Source of the DNA: an uncultured Oscillospiraceae bacterium
GTDB taxonomy: Bacteria; Bacillota; Clostridia; Oscillospirales; Oscillospiraceae
Length of the DNA stretch: 48,033 nucleotides
Reading direction: 5' to 3'
Assembly: GCA_947625355.1 (NCBI GenBank)
Contig: CANQOA010000013.1
Location: 1 to 48,033, forward strand
Shown here: piece after piece, positions 17,250 to 25,878 of the stretch
Numbering within the stretch: the first letter of the stretch is position 1
Layout of the letters: each line of letters begins with the position of its first letter
The notes under the pieces: model-generated
What the model was told of the DNA's origin: nothing
What the model saw: only the letters and a program-made list of their open reading frames with translations
Database searches by the model: none
Made by a program: the position numbers and the translations under genes

Positions 17250-18731
17250 ATGAAATTCATGAAAAAGCTCTCCTCGCTGCTGCTGGCGGCGCTGCTGCTG
17301 GCCTCGTGCCTGCCGGTGGCGGCCCTGGCGGACGACGTGCCCTACGACACCTATAATTATGATTACTGGGAGAACGTCGTCCGGATCCCGGCGCCCTATG
17401 TGCCCGACGGATCGATCTCCGGCGTGAGCCTGGGCTGCGGGGCCTTCGCCAGCCCACAGGATATCTGCGTGGCGCCGGACGGCGACCTCTATATCGCCGA
17501 CACCGGCCACAACCGGATCGTGGTGGTGGACGGGACCAGCCATGAGGCGAAAAAGATCATCGACTCCTTTGAAAATGAGGGCGAGACCGACACCTTCAAC
17601 GCGCCCACCGGCGTGTGCGTGTCGGAGAACGAGCAGCTCTACATCGCCGACCGGGAGAACCAGCGCATCGTGGTGATGGAGCTGGACGGGACCCTGGACC
17701 GCATCGTCCGGGACCCCCAGTCGGACGTGCTGCCCGCCGGGTTCGTGTTCAAGCCCCTGAAGATCTCGGTGGACTACGCCGACCGTATCTACTGCATCGC
17801 CCAGAACATGTTCCAGGGCATCCTGGTATTCGAGACCGACGGCCAGTTCTCCGGCTTCTTCGGCACCATCAACGTCCAGCTCTCCCTGTGGGAGAAGTTC
17901 TGGAAAAAGGTGGCCACCAAGGAGGAGCGGCAGAACCAGACCCTGTACATCGCCACGGAATTCACCGGCATGGACATCGACGAGAGCGGCTTCGTCTACG
18001 CCACCAACATCGACGAGACCGGCAAGCAGGGCGTGCGCCGGCTGAATCCCCGGGGCGAGGACGTGATCAAGAAGGGCCGCAACGAGGACGTGGGCGGCGA
18101 TCTTTGGACGGGCGGCTCCGGCGCCTATGCCGGCCCCAGCCAGATCACCGACGTGGTCTACCGGGGCGAGGGCATCTACTCCCTGCTGGACCGGAAGCGG
18201 GGCCGCATCTTCACCTATGACCACGAGGGCAACCTTTTGTACATCTTCGGCGGCCTGGGCACCCAGGAGGGCACCTTCACCACCCCCGTCGCCATCGAGC
18301 AGTGGAACGGGGAGCTGCTGGTGCTGGACGCCACAAGGGCCCAGATCACCCGCTTCGCGCCCACGGAATACGGCGGCCTCATCAACCAGGCGGTGGCTCT
18401 GCGCTACGACGGGGACGAGGCGCTGGCCGTGCCGCTCTGGGAGCGGGTGCTGGAGTTGGACGAGAACAACGAGCTGGCCTGCTCCGGCATCGGAAAGGCG
18501 TATCTGTCCGCCGGGGACAACCAGTCGGCCATGAAATACCTGAAGCTGGGCATGAACCGGGATTACTATTCCGTGGCCTTTAAGCGTTACCGCAGCGAGA
18601 TCCTCCGGGCCCACCTGGGCCAGGCGCTCACCGCCCTGGGCGTGGTGCTCGTCGTGGTGCTGGCGGTGACATGGCTCCGCAAGCGGCGCAAGGCAAAGAA
18701 AGCGTCTGAGGAAGGAGGCCTGGTCGGATGA
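17250..18731 (+). CDS. Surface NHL-repeat propeller protein with TPR and C-terminal membrane anchor
   Basis: A 493-residue type I membrane protein. A signal peptide (KLSSLLLAALLLASCLPVAALA) is followed by a six-bladed NHL-type propeller (~50-380; blades marked by PQDICVAPDGDLYIADTGHNRIVVV, PTGVCVSENEQLYIADRENQRIVVM, FVYATNIDE, IYSLLDRKRGRIFTYD, LLVLDATRAQITRF), TPR-like helices (~395-445) and one C-terminal membrane span (TALGVVLVVVLAVTWL) with a basic cytoplasmic tail. The Cys near the signal cleavage region (LASC) could also be read as a lipobox, giving a lipid anchor as an alternative. The gene overlaps the Yip1 gene (ATGA). No enzyme function is apparent. Its position between permease pairs suggests a scaffold or gate in the import complex (inference). 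Confidence 0.8.
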   Translation: MKFMKKLSSLLLAALLLASCLPVAALADDVPYDTYNYDYWENVVRIPAPYVPDGSISGVSLGCGAFASPQDICVAPDGDLYIADTGHNRIVVVDGTSHEAKKIIDSFENEGETDTFNAPTGVCVSENEQLYIADRENQRIVVMELDGTLDRIVRDPQSDVLPAGFVFKPLKISVDYADRIYCIAQNMFQGILVFETDGQFSGFFGTINVQLSLWEKFWKKVATKEERQNQTLYIATEFTGMDIDESGFVYATNIDETGKQGVRRLNPRGEDVIKKGRNEDVGGDLWTGGSGAYAGPSQITDVVYRGEGIYSLLDRKRGRIFTYDHEGNLLYIFGGLGTQEGTFTTPVAIEQWNGELLVLDATRAQITRFAPTEYGGLINQAVALRYDGDEALAVPLWERVLELDENNELACSGIGKAYLSAGDNQSAMKYLKLGMNRDYYSVAFKRYRSEILRAHLGQALTALGVVLVVVLAVTWLRKRRKAKKASEEGGLVG

Positions 18732-19360
18732 AAGCGGCGTTCGGAAAAGACAAGTGGCAGTATCTGCTCTATACCATGGGCCATCCTGTGGACGGGTTCT
18801 ACTGGATCCGCCACCAGGACCGGGGCAGCGTACCACTGGCGGTGCTGCTGGTGATCTGCTTCTCCCTGTGCTTCTCTGTCAATCGCATCAGCGCGAATTT
18901 CATCGTCAACGACGTGGAACCGGCCACGGTGGACAGCCTGCAGGAGCTGTCGGGCGTGCTGCTCTTATACGCGCTGCTGTGCGTGGGCAACTGGTCCATC
19001 ACGTGCCTGATGAATGGCAGCGGCCGGATGAAGGACATCGCCATCGCCATCGGCTACGGCTGCGCGCCGATGATCCCGGCGCTGCTGCTGGCCACGGTGT
19101 TCAGCCAGTTCATCACCGTGGACGAGGGGGCGTTCTATTACCTCATCATCGGCCTGGGCGTGGCCTACGCGGCGGTGGTCATGCTGCTGGGCATCCGGCA
19201 GGTGCATGACTACACCATGGGCAAGACCCTCATCACCCTGCTGCTGACCTTCGTGGCGATCCTGTGCATCCTCTTCGTCAGCCTGCTGCTCATCGATCTG
19301 ATCGGACAGGTGATCAACTTCTTCCGGTCGATCTATACCGAGCTCGTGTTCAGAATGTGA
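18728..19360 (+). CDS. Yip1-domain membrane protein
   Basis: A 210-residue membrane protein of the Yip1 family with five predicted spans. The family start HPVDGFYWIRHQDRGS is clear, and spans follow at about residues 35-55, 75-95, 105-128, 135-155 and 165-195. Bacterial Yip1 proteins have no established role; in eukaryotes the family works in membrane trafficking. Its start codon overlaps the stop of the NHL gene (ATGA), so the two proteins are made together in equal amounts, which suggests a physical complex (inference). Confidence 0.85.
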   Translation: MKAAFGKDKWQYLLYTMGHPVDGFYWIRHQDRGSVPLAVLLVICFSLCFSVNRISANFIVNDVEPATVDSLQELSGVLLLYALLCVGNWSITCLMNGSGRMKDIAIAIGYGCAPMIPALLLATVFSQFITVDEGAFYYLIIGLGVAYAAVVMLLGIRQVHDYTMGKTLITLLLTFVAILCILFVSLLLIDLIGQVINFFRSIYTELVFRM

Positions 19361-19373
19361 GGAGGGGCGCGGG

Positions 19374-21962
19374 ATGAAAAAGGAAAGAAAACATATCTCT
19401 CTTGGAAGAAAGCTCGTGTATGCCCTGGTGACGGTCGCCGTGGTGGGCGGGCTGAGCTACCTGGCCTATTACCTGGTCCATTACACCTTTTTCCGGGACT
19501 ACCAGAGCTACCTCACCTCGTATGCGTACGAGGAGGGCGGCGAGCTGGAGCTGAAGGGGGAGAAGCTGGAGGAAAACAAGGCCTACGAGCTGGTCTGCGA
19601 GAGCGACGAGCTGGCCATGTACCTGAACGAGGACACCACCGATGTGGCGATCCTGGACAAGCGCAGCGGCGCCGTCACCTACGCCGTCCCGCCCGCGGCG
19701 GAGGACGACCCGCTGGCCAACAACGTGAACAAGGACTACCTGCGCTCGCATATCATCCTCAACTACTATAACGCCTCCCGGACGACCGGTATCTATGACT
19801 CCTATTCCATGTCTGTGGAAAAGGGCCAGTTCGAGTTCCAGTCCCTGGAGAACGGCGTGCGCGTGATCTATGAGATGGGCGACTTCTCCAACTCGGCGGG
19901 CATCGTGCCCCAGTATATGTCGGAGGAGAAATACGAGGAGATCGTCGCCCAGCTTTCCGAGGACGACGCGGCCGCCTTCGGGCGGTACTACACCACCACC
20001 TCCGACGTGGACGGGATGCGCCAGATCCTCAAGACCGCCCGCAACAACCGCATCGCCCTGGAGCGCATCCAGGCCATGCTGGATACTGTGGGCTTCACCG
20101 AAGAGGACTACGTGGAGCAGATGGCCATGGCGGGGACCCAGGTCTCCGTGCCCATCTCCTTCGTGGTGTCGCTGGAGTACCGGCTGGAGGGGGACCATGT
20201 GGACGTGTCCGTGCCCACCTGCGCGCTGGAGGAGAACGGCGGCGCGTCTGTCTACCGCATCCAGGTGCTCTACGGCTTCGGCGCGGCCGGGACCGACGAG
20301 ACAGGCTATATCGTGGTGCCCAACGGGGACGGCTCGCTCATCTACTTCAACAACGGCAAGAGCACGGCGGGCGTCTATTCCCAGTTCGTCTACGGCATCG
20401 ATATGCTGGCGGCGGACTACACCGTGCTGGAGACCTCCAACAACGCCCGGATGGGGCTGTTCGGCCTGTGCAAGGAGAACGGGACCATCCTGGCCACCAT
20501 CGAGGACGGCGCCTCCCTGGCGTCCATCAACGCCGGCGTGTCCGGGCGGGTGAACAGCTATAACAATGCCTACGTCACCTTCGTCGTCCGGGGCAGCGAG
20601 ACGCTGGAGATGTTCGGCAGCACCGGCAACGAGGCCGCGCTGCCCATCGTGGAGCCGGCGCCCTATGACCGGGACCTGACGGTGCGCTACACCTTCCTGG
20701 ACGAGGACCACCAGGGCTATTCCGGCATGGCCAACTACTACCGGGACCGGCTCATCGCCGAGGGCGTGCTCACGGAGAAAACAGAGAGCGAGCCGCTGAA
20801 GTTCTATTATGACGTGCTCGCCGGCGTGAAGATGCGGGAGTTCTTCCTGGGCAAGCAGTACATGGGCCTGACGGCCATGACCACCTTCGACGAGGCCGGC
20901 CAGATATCCGACGCGCTGGCCCGGGCGGGCATCCAGAACCAGGTCATGAACCTGCAGGGCTGGTTCAACGGCGGGTACTACCACGACGTGGCCGACCGCA
21001 TCCGGGTGCCCCGGAAGCTGGGCGGCAAGAGCGGTCTGGAGGCCCTGAGCGATCAGGTCGCCAACAACGGCGGCACCCTTTACGCCGACGTGGCCTTCCA
21101 GCAGGTGACGGAGATCAGCAAACGCTACAACTACCAGGCGGAGAGCGCCAAGTACTACGGCAGCGGCTATGTGGCCGACTTCGGCATCGTCAATCCGGCC
21201 ACGCTGCGCCAGACCTCCAGCCTGGGCTATCCGGAGACCATGTACGACCTCATCTCGCCCAAGTTCCTGGTCCGGTATGTGCGTGAATTCGCCGACCGGT
21301 TCGCCAAGCTGGACGTGGACGGCGTCTCCCTGCGGGACCTGGGCTCCGACGTCCATTCGGACAAGAAGCGCAGCGAGATGATCGACCGGGAGCAGGCGCT
21401 GGACGTGGTGAAGGGCCAGCTGGCGCTGCTGGATGATACGGAGAAGGACCTGATGGTCAACCAGGCCAACGATTACGCCTGGGCCGCGGCGGACGACATC
21501 ACGGACCTGCCCCTGAGCGACAACGAATATGTGATCGTGGATGAGGACATTCCCCTGTATGAGATGATCGTCCATGGCTGCATCGACTACTGCGGCACCG
21601 TCTATAACCTCAACGACGTGGCCGATGACCGGGATCAGGTGCTGACCATGATCGAGTACGGCGCGGCGCCCCACTTCCTGTTCACCTGGAAGGAGACTTC
21701 GGAGATGAAGTACTCCGGCGTGAACCGGTTCTATACCACCTGCTTCGACACCTGGAAGGACAAGGCCGCGGAGGTGTACACAGAGCTGGACAGCGTGCTC
21801 AGCCAGGTCACCGGCCAGCGGATGGTCTCCCACGAGATCCTGCAGAGCGGCGTGCGCAAAACGGTCTACAGCGGCGGCACCGCCATCTATGTCAACTACA
21901 ACACCCAGCCGGTACGCGTGGACGGCGTCAGCGTCCCGGCCAAGGGATACGCGGTACGGTAA
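19374..21962 (+). CDS. DUF5696-family membrane-anchored surface protein
   Basis: An 862-residue protein that I place in the DUF5696 family from its architecture and neighbours. A single N-terminal span (LVYALVTVAVVGGLSYLAYYLVHY, ~12-36) anchors it, leaving ~820 residues outside. Residues ~50-460 look all-beta. The C-terminal half (~470-850) has the alternating beta/alpha pattern of a TIM barrel, with acidic segments at strand ends (VDGVSLRDLGSDVH, DLMVNQANDYAW, HGCIDYCGTVYN), so a glycosidase-like fold is possible. I see no certain catalytic pair. The start follows GAGGAGGGG. It is followed after 12 bases by the second permease pair. It may bind or trim oligosaccharides at the transporter mouth (inference). 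Confidence 0.75.
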   Translation: MKKERKHISLGRKLVYALVTVAVVGGLSYLAYYLVHYTFFRDYQSYLTSYAYEEGGELELKGEKLEENKAYELVCESDELAMYLNEDTTDVAILDKRSGAVTYAVPPAAEDDPLANNVNKDYLRSHIILNYYNASRTTGIYDSYSMSVEKGQFEFQSLENGVRVIYEMGDFSNSAGIVPQYMSEEKYEEIVAQLSEDDAAAFGRYYTTTSDVDGMRQILKTARNNRIALERIQAMLDTVGFTEEDYVEQMAMAGTQVSVPISFVVSLEYRLEGDHVDVSVPTCALEENGGASVYRIQVLYGFGAAGTDETGYIVVPNGDGSLIYFNNGKSTAGVYSQFVYGIDMLAADYTVLETSNNARMGLFGLCKENGTILATIEDGASLASINAGVSGRVNSYNNAYVTFVVRGSETLEMFGSTGNEAALPIVEPAPYDRDLTVRYTFLDEDHQGYSGMANYYRDRLIAEGVLTEKTESEPLKFYYDVLAGVKMREFFLGKQYMGLTAMTTFDEAGQISDALARAGIQNQVMNLQGWFNGGYYHDVADRIRVPRKLGGKSGLEALSDQVANNGGTLYADVAFQQVTEISKRYNYQAESAKYYGSGYVADFGIVNPATLRQTSSLGYPETMYDLISPKFLVRYVREFADRFAKLDVDGVSLRDLGSDVHSDKKRSEMIDREQALDVVKGQLALLDDTEKDLMVNQANDYAWAAADDITDLPLSDNEYVIVDEDIPLYEMIVHGCIDYCGTVYNLNDVADDRDQVLTMIEYGAAPHFLFTWKETSEMKYSGVNRFYTTCFDTWKDKAAEVYTELDSVLSQVTGQRMVSHEILQSGVRKTVYSGGTAIYVNYNTQPVRVDGVSVPAKGYAVR

Positions 21963-21974
21963 GGGGGCGGAGGA

Positions 21975-22886
21975 ATGAAAAAGCATCGACTGAGTTTGGA
22001 ATCGAAGCGGAAGGTCAACGGCTACCTGTTCATTCTCCCCTGGCTGGTGGGCTTCATCGTGTTCTATGTGCGGAGCCTGTTCATGACGGTGGAGTTCTCC
22101 CTTTCGGACCTGCAGATGGACGTGGTCAACGGCGGCTACAACCTGACCTGGGTGGGGCTGAAAAACTATATTTACGCTTTCACCGCCCACGGCAGCTTCA
22201 AGCAGATCCTCACCAGTTCCGTGCTGAACATGGTGGTGGACATCCCGCTGATCATCTTCTTCAGCCTGTTCATGGCCCTGCTGCTGAACCGGAAGTTCAA
22301 AGGCAGGACCCTGGTCCGGGCCATCTTCTTCCTGCCGGTGATCCTGAACGCCGAGGCTATCCTGGACGCCATCGAGTCGGCCACCGCCATGGTGGCCACG
22401 GGCGTGAGCGCCTCCAGCCAGGAGGTGGCCGCGGAGAGCGCGGGCATCGGCATGGCGTATTACATCGACCTGTTCGGCAGCCTGATGCTGCCCCGGTCGG
22501 TCCTGGATTACATCGTGGGCGCCACGGACCGGATCACCAGCATCATCTCCGCCTCCGGCGTACAGATCGTCATCTTCATCGCCGCGCTCCAGTCCATCCC
22601 CAGCAACCTCTACGAGGTGGCCAAGATGGAGGGCGCCACGGCCTATGAGACCTTCTGGAAGGTGACGCTGCCCATGATCACGCCCCACATCATCACCAAC
22701 ATCGTCTATACGGTGGTGGACAGCTTCGTCTCCAGCGACGTGGTGACGCTGGCGTACAACGAGGCCTTTACCAACTACAACTACGGTCTGAGCGCGGTGT
22801 TCAGCCTGGTCAGTACGTTGGTCACCTGCGGGATACTCCTATTGATCTGCGGCGTGATCACAAAGAAATCGAGCTTCTATAACTGA
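21975..22886 (+). CDS. Sugar ABC transporter permease (importer 2, first subunit)
   Basis: A 303-residue permease with six predicted spans. The EAA loop is EVAKMEGATAYETFWKVTLPMITP. Compared with the importer 1 subunit it has a longer Ala/Ser-rich extracellular insert around residues 130-180 (ESATAMVATGVSASSQEVAAESAG), a likely contact for an outside partner. It starts after GGGGGCGGAGG, 12 bases behind the DUF5696 gene. Confidence 0.92.
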   Translation: MKKHRLSLESKRKVNGYLFILPWLVGFIVFYVRSLFMTVEFSLSDLQMDVVNGGYNLTWVGLKNYIYAFTAHGSFKQILTSSVLNMVVDIPLIIFFSLFMALLLNRKFKGRTLVRAIFFLPVILNAEAILDAIESATAMVATGVSASSQEVAAESAGIGMAYYIDLFGSLMLPRSVLDYIVGATDRITSIISASGVQIVIFIAALQSIPSNLYEVAKMEGATAYETFWKVTLPMITPHIITNIVYTVVDSFVSSDVVTLAYNEAFTNYNYGLSAVFSLVSTLVTCGILLLICGVITKKSSFYN

Positions 22887-22900
22887 GAGGGGGGATGGAT

Positions 22901-23899
22901 ATGATCAAGGCAGTCAGAGGTTTCTTCCACAGACATATCGACGCCATGCGCGATGGGTCTACCGCGCTCAACGAGCGGTATGTCATCACAAAGAACATCA
23001 AGAACATCCTGTCCACGCTGTTCCGCGTGGTGGTCATCGTGGGGATATGCTATACCATCCTGGCCCCGGTGTTCGGCATCATCGCCAACTCCTTCTTCTC
23101 CAACAAGGACGCCTATAACCCCATGGTGTACCTGATCCCCCAGGCCCCTACGCTGGAGCGGTACCAGATGGCCATCGAGATATTGAACTATCTGCCGACG
23201 ATGTTCAACTCCCTGGTGTACGCGCTGTTTCTGATGGTGCTGCAGATCTTCATCTGCTCCATGGTGGGATACGGCTTCGCCCGGTTCAAGTTCCCGCTGC
23301 GGGGGGCGCTTTTCGCCTGCGTGGTGATCACCATCGTGATCCCCACCCATACGATCATGCTGCCGCTGTATATGACCTTCCGGCTGTTCGACCCCTTTGG
23401 GATCTGTACGGCGATCTTTGGCCACCCGCTGTCGTTCATGGGCTCCACCACCCCCATGTACATCCTGACGCTGTTTGGCTGCGGCCTGCGCTCGGGACTG
23501 TATATCTACATCTTCAACCAGTTCTTCCGGGGACTGCCCAAGGAGATCGAAGAGGCGGCGTTCATGGACGGGGCCGGCACGTGGTACACCTATTTCCGCA
23601 TCATGCTCCCCAACGCCACCCCCGCGGTCATCACCGTGGCGGTGTTCTCCATGGTCTGGCAGTATAACGACACGTTCTACGCCAAGCTGTTCCTGATCCC
23701 CCAGAGCCAGTCCATCGGCATCCGGATCTCTTCGCTGGTGGCCAACATCGCCAACCAGTACCAGATCATGGACAAGACCATCCAGAATCTGTATCTGGAC
23801 GCCGGGATCGTGCTGATGATGCTCCCTGTGGTGCTCATCTACGTGTTCCTGCAGAAGTACTTCATCGAGGGCGTGGAGAGAAGCGGCATCGTTGGTTGA
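22901..23899 (+). CDS. Sugar ABC transporter permease (importer 2, second subunit)
   Basis: A 332-residue MalG-type permease with six predicted spans and the EAA loop EEAAFMDGAGTWYTYFRIMLPNATP. ATG at 22901 is preferred over 22895 because the ribosome site GAGAGGGGGG ends at 22894, leaving no spacing for the earlier codon. It closes the membrane block; an approximately 100-base gap follows before the secreted repeat protein. Confidence 0.92.
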   Translation: MIKAVRGFFHRHIDAMRDGSTALNERYVITKNIKNILSTLFRVVVIVGICYTILAPVFGIIANSFFSNKDAYNPMVYLIPQAPTLERYQMAIEILNYLPTMFNSLVYALFLMVLQIFICSMVGYGFARFKFPLRGALFACVVITIVIPTHTIMLPLYMTFRLFDPFGICTAIFGHPLSFMGSTTPMYILTLFGCGLRSGLYIYIFNQFFRGLPKEIEEAAFMDGAGTWYTYFRIMLPNATPAVITVAVFSMVWQYNDTFYAKLFLIPQSQSIGIRISSLVANIANQYQIMDKTIQNLYLDAGIVLMMLPVVLIYVFLQKYFIEGVERSGIVG

Positions 23900-24001
23900 T
23901 CGAGACATCAGGTATATCGCCCGTCGCGGGGGAAAGGAGGGGAGAGCCGGTCCTGATCGCGCGTTCCAATTGTCCACTATTATTTTAAGGAGGATATTCA
24001 C

Positions 24002-25762
24002 TTGAAAGCAAAAAGAATGCTGGCGCTGCTGATGGTGATGCTCATGTGCGTGGGCATCTTCGGCAGTGCGGCCGCGTGGGCCGATGAGGCCCCCGTGAGC
24101 GTGGATTTCGAGGACGGAAACATGGGCTTCGTGTCGGTCTACAGCGGCATGGCCAACGCCGACGCCTGCGCGCTGGAGGTCGTTGATTACAACGGCAGCA
24201 AGGCCCTGCAGATCACCAACGGCAGCGGCAAGGTGCCCTATGTGGCCTTCGACGTGGTCGGCCTGCTGGGCGATAAGGCCGCCGACGTGGCCTCGATCGA
24301 CATGACCATGGGCATCGTGAACCCGGACGGCAAGTTCTACGCCTGCTCCGGCAACGTGATGCTGTGGATGGACGGCGGGCTGAGCTCCGAGAAGCACGGC
24401 TGGAGCGTGTATCTGGAGGCCAAGAACCCCAAGAGCGCTCCCGTGACCCTGGACCCCGCCAAGGGCGAGGTGTTCAGCGCCGAGCAGCCGCTGATGATCG
24501 TCACCCTGGAGGTCGATAACGGCGCGACCGCCGGCGAGGCCAACGCGGTGCTCTACATCGACGACATCAGCTTCAAGGATGCCGACGGCAACGTGCTGGA
24601 GGCCGACACCTCCGCCGCCTTCACCGCTCCCGAGGGCTTCGGCGGCGGCAAGGACATGAGCAACCTGCAGTTTCTGGGCGCTGACGCCGTGGAGCTGGAG
24701 GGCATGGCCGGCAAGGCTGCCGATGCCTGGACCCAGGACGGCGTGGACATGACCGAGGAGTTCCTGGCGGCCCTGGTGCCCGGCGCTGTGATCGAGATCG
24801 AGTACAGCAGCGAGGCCGGCGACATGTGGATCGTGATGCCTGACGCCACCGTGGGCTGGAGCCGTGTGGAGCAGCAGACCGCCGCTACCAACCTCTCCAA
24901 GAACATCTGCCAGATCACCTATGAGCAGATCGCGGCCGTGTGCGGCGACGACGTCTCCGCCTGGGGCGCCCGTCTGCAGTGCGAGTCCAGCGGCGCCTGG
25001 GAGGTCTACGGCGTGAAGGTCGGCCAGCCCACCGGGCTGAAGAACCTGGCCGGCAAGACGGAGATCCCCGAGATGGCCGGCAAGGCCGCCGGCGCCTGGA
25101 CCCAGGACGGCGTGGAGCTGACCGAAGAGCAGCTGGCCCTGCTGGTGCCCGGCTCCGTCATCGAGATCAGCTATGCCTCCGAGACCGGCGACATGTGGAT
25201 CGTGATGCCCGACGCCAGCGTGGGCTGGAGCCGCGTGGGCGACCAGGCCCCCGTGTGCGACGGCTCTGTGGCCCAGGTCACCTATGAGCAGATCGCGGCC
25301 GTGTGCGGCGACGATCCCTCCACCTGGGGCACCCGCATCCAGTGCGAGTCCAGCGGCGCCTGGGAGGTCTACGGCGTGTCCATCTGCTCCGGCGCTTTCA
25401 AGAGCGTGAAGGGCAACGTGGAGATCCCCGAGATGGCCGGCAAGGCCGCCGACGCCTGGACCCAGGACGGCGTGGAGCTGACCGAGGAGCAGCTGGCCCT
25501 GCTGGTGCCCGGCTCCGTGATCACCATCCAGTATCAGTCTGACACCGGCGACATGTGGATCGTGATGCCCGACGCCAGCGCCGGCTGGAGCCGCGTGGGC
25601 AATGAGGCCCCTGTGTGCGACGGGTCCATGGCGCAGGTCACCTATGAGCAGATCGCGGCCGTGTGCGGCGACGATGTGTCCGCCTGGGGCACCCGTCTGC
25701 AGTGCGAGGCCAGCGGCGCTTGGGAAGTGTTCAGCGTCAACATCGGCACCGCCGCGGAATAA
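24002..25762 (+). CDS. Secreted protein with three tandem binding-type modules
   Basis: A 586-residue secreted protein with no recognisable catalytic domain. It starts with TTG, supported by AAGGAGG (23988-23994) 7 bases upstream. A signal peptide (LALLMVMLMCVGIFGSAAAWA) is followed by a beta-sandwich-like module (~30-200), then three repeats of ~120 residues (~235-345, ~355-465, ~475-583). Each repeat carries AWTQDGV, GDMWIVMPDA, GWSRV, QVTYEQIAAVCGDD, WG and SGAWEV, with five conserved Trp that could line a sugar-binding face. The fold looks like a carbohydrate-binding module, but I cannot name the family. It sits just before the binding protein of importer 2. A glycan-capturing surface or co-binding role is inferred. 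No lipobox or cell-wall anchor is seen. Confidence 0.75.
   Translation: MKAKRMLALLMVMLMCVGIFGSAAAWADEAPVSVDFEDGNMGFVSVYSGMANADACALEVVDYNGSKALQITNGSGKVPYVAFDVVGLLGDKAADVASIDMTMGIVNPDGKFYACSGNVMLWMDGGLSSEKHGWSVYLEAKNPKSAPVTLDPAKGEVFSAEQPLMIVTLEVDNGATAGEANAVLYIDDISFKDADGNVLEADTSAAFTAPEGFGGGKDMSNLQFLGADAVELEGMAGKAADAWTQDGVDMTEEFLAALVPGAVIEIEYSSEAGDMWIVMPDATVGWSRVEQQTAATNLSKNICQITYEQIAAVCGDDVSAWGARLQCESSGAWEVYGVKVGQPTGLKNLAGKTEIPEMAGKAAGAWTQDGVELTEEQLALLVPGSVIEISYASETGDMWIVMPDASVGWSRVGDQAPVCDGSVAQVTYEQIAAVCGDDPSTWGTRIQCESSGAWEVYGVSICSGAFKSVKGNVEIPEMAGKAADAWTQDGVELTEEQLALLVPGSVITIQYQSDTGDMWIVMPDASAGWSRVGNEAPVCDGSMAQVTYEQIAAVCGDDVSAWGTRLQCEASGAWEVFSVNIGTAAE
24688..25746 (+). repeat. Three in-frame tandem ~360-bp repeats
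   Basis: The word ATGGCCGGC at the head of each unit starts at 24704, 25073 and 25433, giving periods of 369 and exactly 360 bases. Units two and three are nearly identical over long stretches even at the nucleotide level (for example GAGATCCCCGAGATGGCCGG at both 25061 and 25421). Unit one is more diverged. This indicates a recent internal duplication of unit two or three. Confidence 0.85.
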
Positions 25763-25790
25763 CCGCCGCTGCGCGCTTGTATACCAAAAG

Positions 25791-25837
25791 ATACCGGTCG
25801 TGCTCCCGGCTTGCGCCGGGACCGCACGACATGGTAT
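25791..25837 (+). promoter_or_regulatory. Long intercistronic hairpin before the second binding-protein gene
   Basis: GTCGTGC (25797-25803) pairs with GCACGAC (25824-25830), and CCCGGC (25805-25810) with GCCGGG (25815-25820) around a TTGC loop. Outer ATACC (25791-25795) and GGTAT (25833-25837) extend it. No T-run follows. Hairpins of this kind next to binding-protein genes often set separate mRNA stability (established for other sugar importers). Partial termination is the other option. Confidence 0.55.
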
Positions 25838-25878
25838 GAACCGCACACCATCCACATCTATCAAAGGAGGAAAAACGA

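Noticed and set aside
24688-25746. Tandem repeats considered as a CRISPR array or a satellite
   Set aside because: The 360-base units keep one reading frame and encode complete protein modules; there are no short repeats with unique spacers.
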